In this document: positions 58,429-64,000 of the stretch, piece after piece
Layout of the letters: each line of letters opens with the position of its first letter
Numbering within the stretch: the stretch's first letter is position 1
Source: Podaxis mareebaensis
Lineage: Eukaryota > Basidiomycota > Agaricomycetes > Agaricales > Agaricaceae
Assembly (NCBI GenBank): GCA_018524725.1
Contig: JAEUWP010000136.1
Location: 1 to 64,000 of the forward strand
Length of the DNA: 64,000 nt
Direction: 5' to 3'
Translations under genes and position numbers: made by a program
The notes under the pieces: model-generated
What the model was told of the DNA's origin: nothing
The model's input: only the letters and a program-made list of their open reading frames with translations
The model's database searches: none

Positions 58429-61184
58429 ATGACGACGTCGACGAGCCCACACCCCGCCAAGTCATGGGAATTCAAACTTCTGCGGACCCGCATCAAAGAG
58501 CGCGTCTTATCGTCTACGCTAGTTAGAAGGTTTCAATCCATTTCAAACTGGAAAGGAAAGCAGGCTTTTGTGAATGATCTTGCGCGTGCTTCTCAGGTTT
58601 CGCTCAGCGGAGAATTTCAGGTGTGTCTCGCAAGCCAAACGAATGTACTATTTCTCATGATGTACTACAGAGCACATTCCGCCCGCCGCCATATCTTGAG
58701 ATTCCTTTACTCCCATTACACAGGCCCGTTTCACTGAACTTGGATTCTACCGACAACGATGGGCAAGAGGCACTACCAGAGGCAGATATGACGAGACTCG
58801 TTTCGATATATGGGCACTCGCGCGTCTATGATAATTCACTTGAAGACCTCTTTGCTTCTAATGAATCGCTTCCTCCCTTTCCGGCAGACCCTGTGACGGA
58901 GATTGTTGATCTTATCCGCATGGCCGCCTCTCTACTCTATAAGGAGATGCAGCTGGTCCTCATCTCTGAGACCCAGAGTGGAAGATTCCCAACGTCGAGG
59001 GGAGATACATGGCTGCGCCTCGGTCAGTTGCATCGGCTGATCAGCTCTTGGCCGGATGGGACACTTTCTGCAACAGAAGGCATCAAATCTTTCGGACGGT
59101 CTCTGAACGATGGGACGATTCTTTGCGAGTACGTGGTCGTTTTGATCTGTACCAGTTTGATAGTGTTGATTGCTTGGAAGATACTTCAACCATCTTTCTC
59201 CTATGCCCATCGCCTCTCCTTATTACGGACCCGACAAATCGGGCTGGGCTTTGAACTTGCAGAGATTCATTGCGACTTACGAGTCGTCTGAGTTGCCGAG
59301 CAGCCGTGAGACACTCTTGGAAGGAAATCCAACCTTCGACGACCTTGGGGTTCAGCAGTTAGCCAGTTACGCTCGGGCCATCATCGCGATTCACGAGAGA
59401 TTTGGGGAAACAGCTGCATCATTGTTACAAGGTACACCTTCCCGGTCGCGCACCCCTCGCAATTCGGTCGCATCCTTCGCTTTACGACTTAGGGACTCGT
59501 CCATGGAGTCTTTAGTGGCCCGGCGGTGTAGTAGCCATCCCAATAGCCAACTTATCGAGCCGCCCCTTATCCTTGAGTCTATCGACGAGGATGATGCACT
59601 CGAAGACTCGAATTCGGAGACAGGGATCGACCCTCGTGTATTTGATTTGCCAGCACTCAAGAGTCTGTCCCACTTGGATCCTCCCACTTCTACTGAATCC
59701 ACCCAACCTCCCTCTCCGAACGTCGCCTTTCAACTCCCAAAAGAAACGAGGCTCTTTTACAAATGTCTAATGTACATCATGGAAGATGAGGAGAGGTATC
59801 GAGAAATGCTGAATACGAAAGGGCCCGATGCCCAAGGGCTTCTTGATTTTTTCCAGCATGTATGTCGATGAACCCTTGGTGATCTAGCAGCACCAAACGC
59901 TGACGTTGATGTACAGTTACTAGATCTTCCCCAGATCACGGGTCCTTCGCGAAACAAAATCCTGGCTGCTTTGATCAAACTTTCGACGGCTTCCGGCTTA
60001 TACCCGCAATGTTTCACTCTCAAATATAGTGACCTTCAGGCTGAGAGGACCCCGGTCACGTCTGGCCACTTCGGGGAGATCCTCCAGGGAGAAGTCGGAG
60101 AACAACGCATATGCATCAAGGTTATCAAGCTGTATCAGAAATCACATATAAACACGGCGTTGAAAGCAAGTCATCGGTTGCATCATGCTTAATGCGAATG
60201 TTTACCAAGGTAATAGGTATTTTTGAAAGAAGTGGCGATTTGGGGCCAACTGCGGCATCCGAATCTACTGCCCTTCTATGGCGTATACCACCTGGATGAT
60301 CCCTATGGACGTATTTGCCTTGTATCGCCCTGGATGGAAAATGGCACTATTGTGGATTATCTCCTCGCTCATCCCGATGTGAATCGTTTACTCTTGGTCA
60401 GTTCCAGCCTTTTCTGACGGTCTTCATTGACTAACGGAGTTCGTTAGATTCGTGACATTGCCCAAGGGCTAGAATTTCTCCATGGAAACAAAATAGTACA
60501 TGGCGACCTGAAGGGGGTGCGGATCAGCAGTTATTGACCCTCGAACTATGACGCTTACCATGATAATGGCAGGTAAATGTCTTGGTGTCGGAAGTTGGGC
60601 ATGCATGTCTAGCAGATTTTGGTCTTTCGTCTCTAAGAGACATCGAGGAGATCAGATTTTCCATGCTTGAGAGCTCAGGACACCGAGGAGGCACTCCTCG
60701 GTGGGAGGCTCCTGAATTGCTGGAAGATTCGGAAGCTGTGATTCACCGGACACCAGCAAGCGACGTCTATGCCTTCGGCTGTGTTTGCTATGAGGTGAGG
60801 TCGTTATTTTGATCCTCTATCTTACATTTGAGTGACCCAACGATCTTCGCAATGCAGGTATTTACTGGAAAGATTCCCTTTTACGAGCTCCCGAAAGACT
60901 TTATGGTCTACATTAAAGTCTTGAACGGTGAACGTCCTAATAGACCAGCGAGTGAAACCTGGCCGGTCTGTCAGTGGGGTCTGACAGACGGCATTTGGGA
61001 TCTTATTACGCAGTGCTGGCGACAGTGTTCGGCTGAACGACCAAGCGCCCAAGATATTCTTGGATCGGCACATCTCAAGAACATCAGAGATACACGACCG
61101 CAAGAGCCGGATATCCTTGCGCCATCCAACTTCCGATTAGCTGTTCGGGGTTCAACATACACACCCACCTCAACAAAACGCTGA
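58429..61184 (+). CDS. TKL-like protein kinase with long N-terminal region, about 791 aa
   Basis: Exons 58429-58620, 58671-59128, 59181-59859, 59917-60165, 60217-60396, 60448-60516, 60573-60794, 60858-61184; phases agree. The kinase domain (about 480-760) has a loose Gly loop (SGHFGEILQGEV), the ATP-binding Lys511 (ICIKVIK), LRHPNLLPFYGVY, the catalytic loop VHGDLKGVNVLV with Asp606, DFG at 624 and GTPRWEAPE. The HGDLKG in place of HRD is the form of the agaricomycete-expanded TKL kinases; the catalytic Asp remains, so it is probably active. The N-terminal 440 residues are helical and partly Ser/acidic-rich, with no named domain. The intron 60166-60216 is of GC-AG type (GCAAGT donor). Ligand, substrate and pathway are unknown. 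Confidence 0.88.
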
Positions 61185-61457
61185 TTTATCGGCCAGCTGA
61201 TGATACAGCGCTTTCCGCTGCGTGCTAACACTTTCACAAGTGATATTGGGCTGAACTCTTCTATATGTAGATACTATGATGGCGAGCAGTCGTACCAACT
61301 AGGCTTCGGCCAAGTCTGTTTCCAAATACTAGAATGACTTTTTGATTCCTGTGCTATGTCATGCCGAAGAACTTGGTTGACCTGTATGTCAGCTTGAGAT
61401 CCTTGCTGCTGGAACATAATTTACAAAAGTGTTGCGAGCTTATTTCTTTCTCTATGT

Positions 61458-63079
61458 ATGCCTCATAATTCGACGGGACTGCATCCAGACGTGACTTCGC
61501 CGCGGAATTACCTTTGGGGGGTGGCTGTGCGTATGATTTTAATCGGAGTCAAATCGAAACAGTTTGTCAACCGAAATCTTATTTCCAACCCCAGCGTCGT
61601 CTTTCCAATCCTTCGTGGGGGGACGATGAAGGAATCAGACCGGTGGCTATTCAACTATCGCACCATCCCCTTGAACGAGCCCGATTCCGACTCTTCTGAC
61701 GACGACTCCAAAAAGCAGATAGCATCTGAAGAATCCCAGTTATGGTCTGAACTTGATATCTCCTCCCGGAGTGACGCAGCGGTCTACAAGCCAAATCCAT
61801 TTTCTATCGCAAAAATAAATGCCGCTTCACGTTCGCGAGCAATACAAACGCAATCAAACATTATTGTGGGGAAGTCGCTGCCACCACTCGGGAAGGCTAG
61901 AACCATTGAACAGCTGTTCAACGAGATACAGCAGAAAAAGCCGAAGGACCATGTAGCAAAGACTGCTTCACACGGAGGGGGCTCAGCGTCTCGTAATAAG
62001 CCGTCTCCTCCCATTTTAACTTCCCAGACTAGGTTACCTTTGCCAGCGCGAGACTCGGCTACCCGCCCAGAATTTGCATCTCCCAAACACACCTCTCACG
62101 CGCATACATCGACTAAATGCTCTAGCTTGACCACCGATCCTGACAAGACTCTTGGGCAACTCAAGAAGACTCCTTCCACCCTAATCTCCCCTCAGCAAAG
62201 ACGTCTCCGCCACCTGCCCGCGCGTGCTTCAGTCACTCCCTCGCTTGTGGAATCGCGAGTCGACTGGGAGTTGCAGACTTCGTCTAGTTCCCGCCAAGCA
62301 GAGACCAAGCTGAATCCCACGACTGCCCGAGGCCATTCTGTCTTGTTCATCTCGAAACGTTCTGGCAACACCGCGCCGTGCAACGTTAGGACTCCTGGAA
62401 GGGGCGATGCACTCGCCATGAACTCTGCTATTCAGAAATCGGCACTCAGTCGTCATGTCATGACCTCTCAAAATAACCCGGGGCGGCCTTCAGTCAACCG
62501 ACCACCATTGCGCAATCTTCCGACGTATACGCCCACACTGACGTCTCAAACACCCAAATGTTATGACTTTATGCCAAACTCGGATGAATCGTGGTCGACT
62601 CTCCCGCCCCCGAAGAAGAAACTCAAACCAAGGTTTCTTGTTATAACACCAATATACACTTCAACTGACAACCTTTGTTCTCTCTTGAAAGCACCCAGCA
62701 TATACCCAAGAACAGGAATAGTGGTCCATTCCGCATTCCCAATCTTCAAGCCAACAGCACCATTCATAAATCCGGGATGAGCGCCACGTCTTCTTCGAGG
62801 GTCATCACATTCCTGCCTACCCCGTTGGTTCTCCCATGTGAGAAGGAGGAACTGGAACAGGCCGAGGACGATAATCAACAGTTTTCATCGCCCAAGACAT
62901 CTCCATGCTCTGAGCGTTTCTTCCCGTTTGGTGACGACGCCGACGTCTTGGTGAATCACTCCTCGTCTCCCCCTACTTCCGATCCTGTTCAGACCGACAG
63001 TGACATCCAAGCTCAATGGGACTATCGTAACATTCGGGAACAGTATTTAAGAGCCGTTGAGAACGTTGGGGAGGTTTGA
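61458..63079 (+). CDS. Hypothetical low-complexity protein, about 520 aa
   Basis: Exons 61458-62632 and 62692-63079, joined in phase over a 59-nt GT-AG intron. No domain recognised. It is rich in Ser, Pro, Thr and Lys, with an acidic patch (EPDSDSSDDDSKKQ) and a basic PPPKKKLKPR motif that could be a nuclear localisation signal. The C-terminal 40 residues (TDSDIQAQWDYRNIREQYLR) look helical and may be the only folded part. The first 60 residues are oddly hydrophobic and basic and contain a possible extra intron, so the start is uncertain. It follows the kinase gene by 270 bp on the same strand; no functional link is implied. Confidence 0.6.
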
Positions 63080-63582
63080 TTGATTTCATTATGTATGGAG
63101 GCTGCAATCTCAAAACCCTTTTCTTACTAGTAGCACAGGAGGCACAAACAACTTATATGGGATCTCCTCGAGCTGCCCAGCTGCTGTTACGTCCATTGCG
63201 AGGATAATAAGCCGGCCAGTACCGTTAGGATTGTTCGATGGCCTTTGATCCTGTAGCAGCCTTATTGCACCAGATTTACCGTTTTCACAGTGTCTTTGAT
63301 GATAGGGCTCAGTCAGCGTAATTTCGGTCGCCATGGTTAAGCTCTGAACCTAGGTACGATACACAAGGTCGGGCTGTCGCCCCGTTATAGTTCGGAATCG
63401 ACCTCATGGCTCAAGAAATCCCCCTTTTCACTTGCAAGGCGTCGCTCCGACGCCAGGGTGACGTCTAAGAGGAGATCATAGTTTGAGATTTTGTACAAAT
63501 GAAGTTGGTACGGAATGTGGTCCAGCACAACCGCATAGTGATGGTACCTTGATGTTGGTTCAATTCGACACTAATACTATAC
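63080..63582. other. Intergenic region
   Basis: 3' flank of the hypothetical gene up to the transposon end. No feature recognised. Confidence 0.5.
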
Positions 63583-64000
63583 TACAGTCACCTCTCTCTT
63601 AACCCATAGCCCTCGGCGGAAGGGTCGAGCTATGGGTTATGACAGAGTATGGGTTATCAAAGAGGTCGGTTTTTAGCGCCAAATAAATTCATTAAAAATC
63701 GAAAAAAATCATTTCCGTGCTATACTACGCAAAAGACTTCTATAAGCAAAGAGACAAGGCATAACTTGTATACTATATGGCTTTCCGGGGAAAATAGTCA
63801 AGGATACGAGTATCCTTTAGGTTTTCTATCTCCTCCAGACGAAGTTGACGGTTGAACGTCGCCAAAGTCTGTTCCATTGACCTTGAGAATGAGTGGTTTG
63901 TGGTGGAGCGATACCCATTGATGAGCATAGAGGCCTTGAGTAAGCATTGACGGCTTGCGACAGTGACTGGTTCCAAGGAGTCATCATCGACATCATCATC
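63583..64000 (-). mobile_element. End of a pogo/Fot1-like DNA transposon, cut by window
   Basis: Begins at TA-CTACAGTCACCTCTCTC, the form of terminal repeat seen in fungal Fot1/pogo elements, followed by subterminal repeats of AACCCATAG / CTATGGGTTA (63601-63656). On the minus strand an open frame from the window edge to 63773 reads DDDSLEPVTVASRQCLLKA, then RSMEQTLATFNRQLRLEEIE and ends KDTRILDYFPRKA. This resembles the C-terminal tail of CENP-B/pogo-type DDE transposases. The catalytic part would lie beyond 64000. Family assignment rests on the terminal sequence and tail only. Confidence 0.55.

Overview
This is nuclear DNA of a filamentous basidiomycete, most likely an agaricomycete (mushroom). 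Genes are split by many short introns (mostly 44-65 nt, GT-AG), with exons as small as 8-16 nt. The family mix is typical of agaricomycetes: DUF6533 seven-helix proteins, a DUF7330 protein, a tyrosine-kinase-like (TKL) kinase with an HGD catalytic loop, an F-box protein, a GT61 glycosyltransferase, and an Ngaro-like tyrosine-recombinase retrotransposon. I assembled gene models by hand from reading frames, splice consensus and family alignment. Exons are given in plus-strand coordinates.

Layout. 1-1243: a short LTR retroelement cut by the window edge. 1244-4923: no gene recognised. 4924-7423 (+): APH-fold kinase. 8381-10548 (-): amidase 1. 11530-14351 (-): GT61 glycosyltransferase. 15205-16173 (+): conserved-looking hypothetical. 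16631-18190 (+): F-box protein. 19170-21054 (-): DUF6533 protein A. 23445-32256: a transposon block with a MITE-like element, a 5.4 kb Ngaro-like retrotransposon with split direct repeats, and three long fold-back elements, one nested in another with an 8-bp target duplication. 32951-34849 (-): DUF6533 protein B, possibly broken. 35822-37910 (-): amidase 2. 38673-42938 (-): large two-RRM protein. 44684-45450 (+): small GPI-anchored wall protein. 45944-47963 (-): DUF6533 protein C. 49452-51757 (-): LAT/MUP-type amino-acid permease. 52066-52769 (-): broken cyclophilin. 53232-53885 (-): intact cyclophilin. 54583-55469 (-): DUF7330 protein. 55858-57326 (-): intradiol dioxygenase. 58429-61184 (+): TKL kinase. 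61458-63079 (+): hypothetical. 63583-64000: end of a pogo/Fot1-like DNA transposon that runs off the window.

Functionally the window is mixed and not a single cluster. The two amidases, the amino-acid permease and the dioxygenase fit nitrogen and aromatic-carbon scavenging in a litter or wood environment, but nothing shows co-regulation. The transposon block is the least explained part. The two A repeats of the Ngaro-like element carry an inverted-repeat site whose 9-nt spacer is flipped between copies. Its recombinase was broken by changes that all look like CpG decay, and the fold-back arms have also diverged mainly by CpG transitions.
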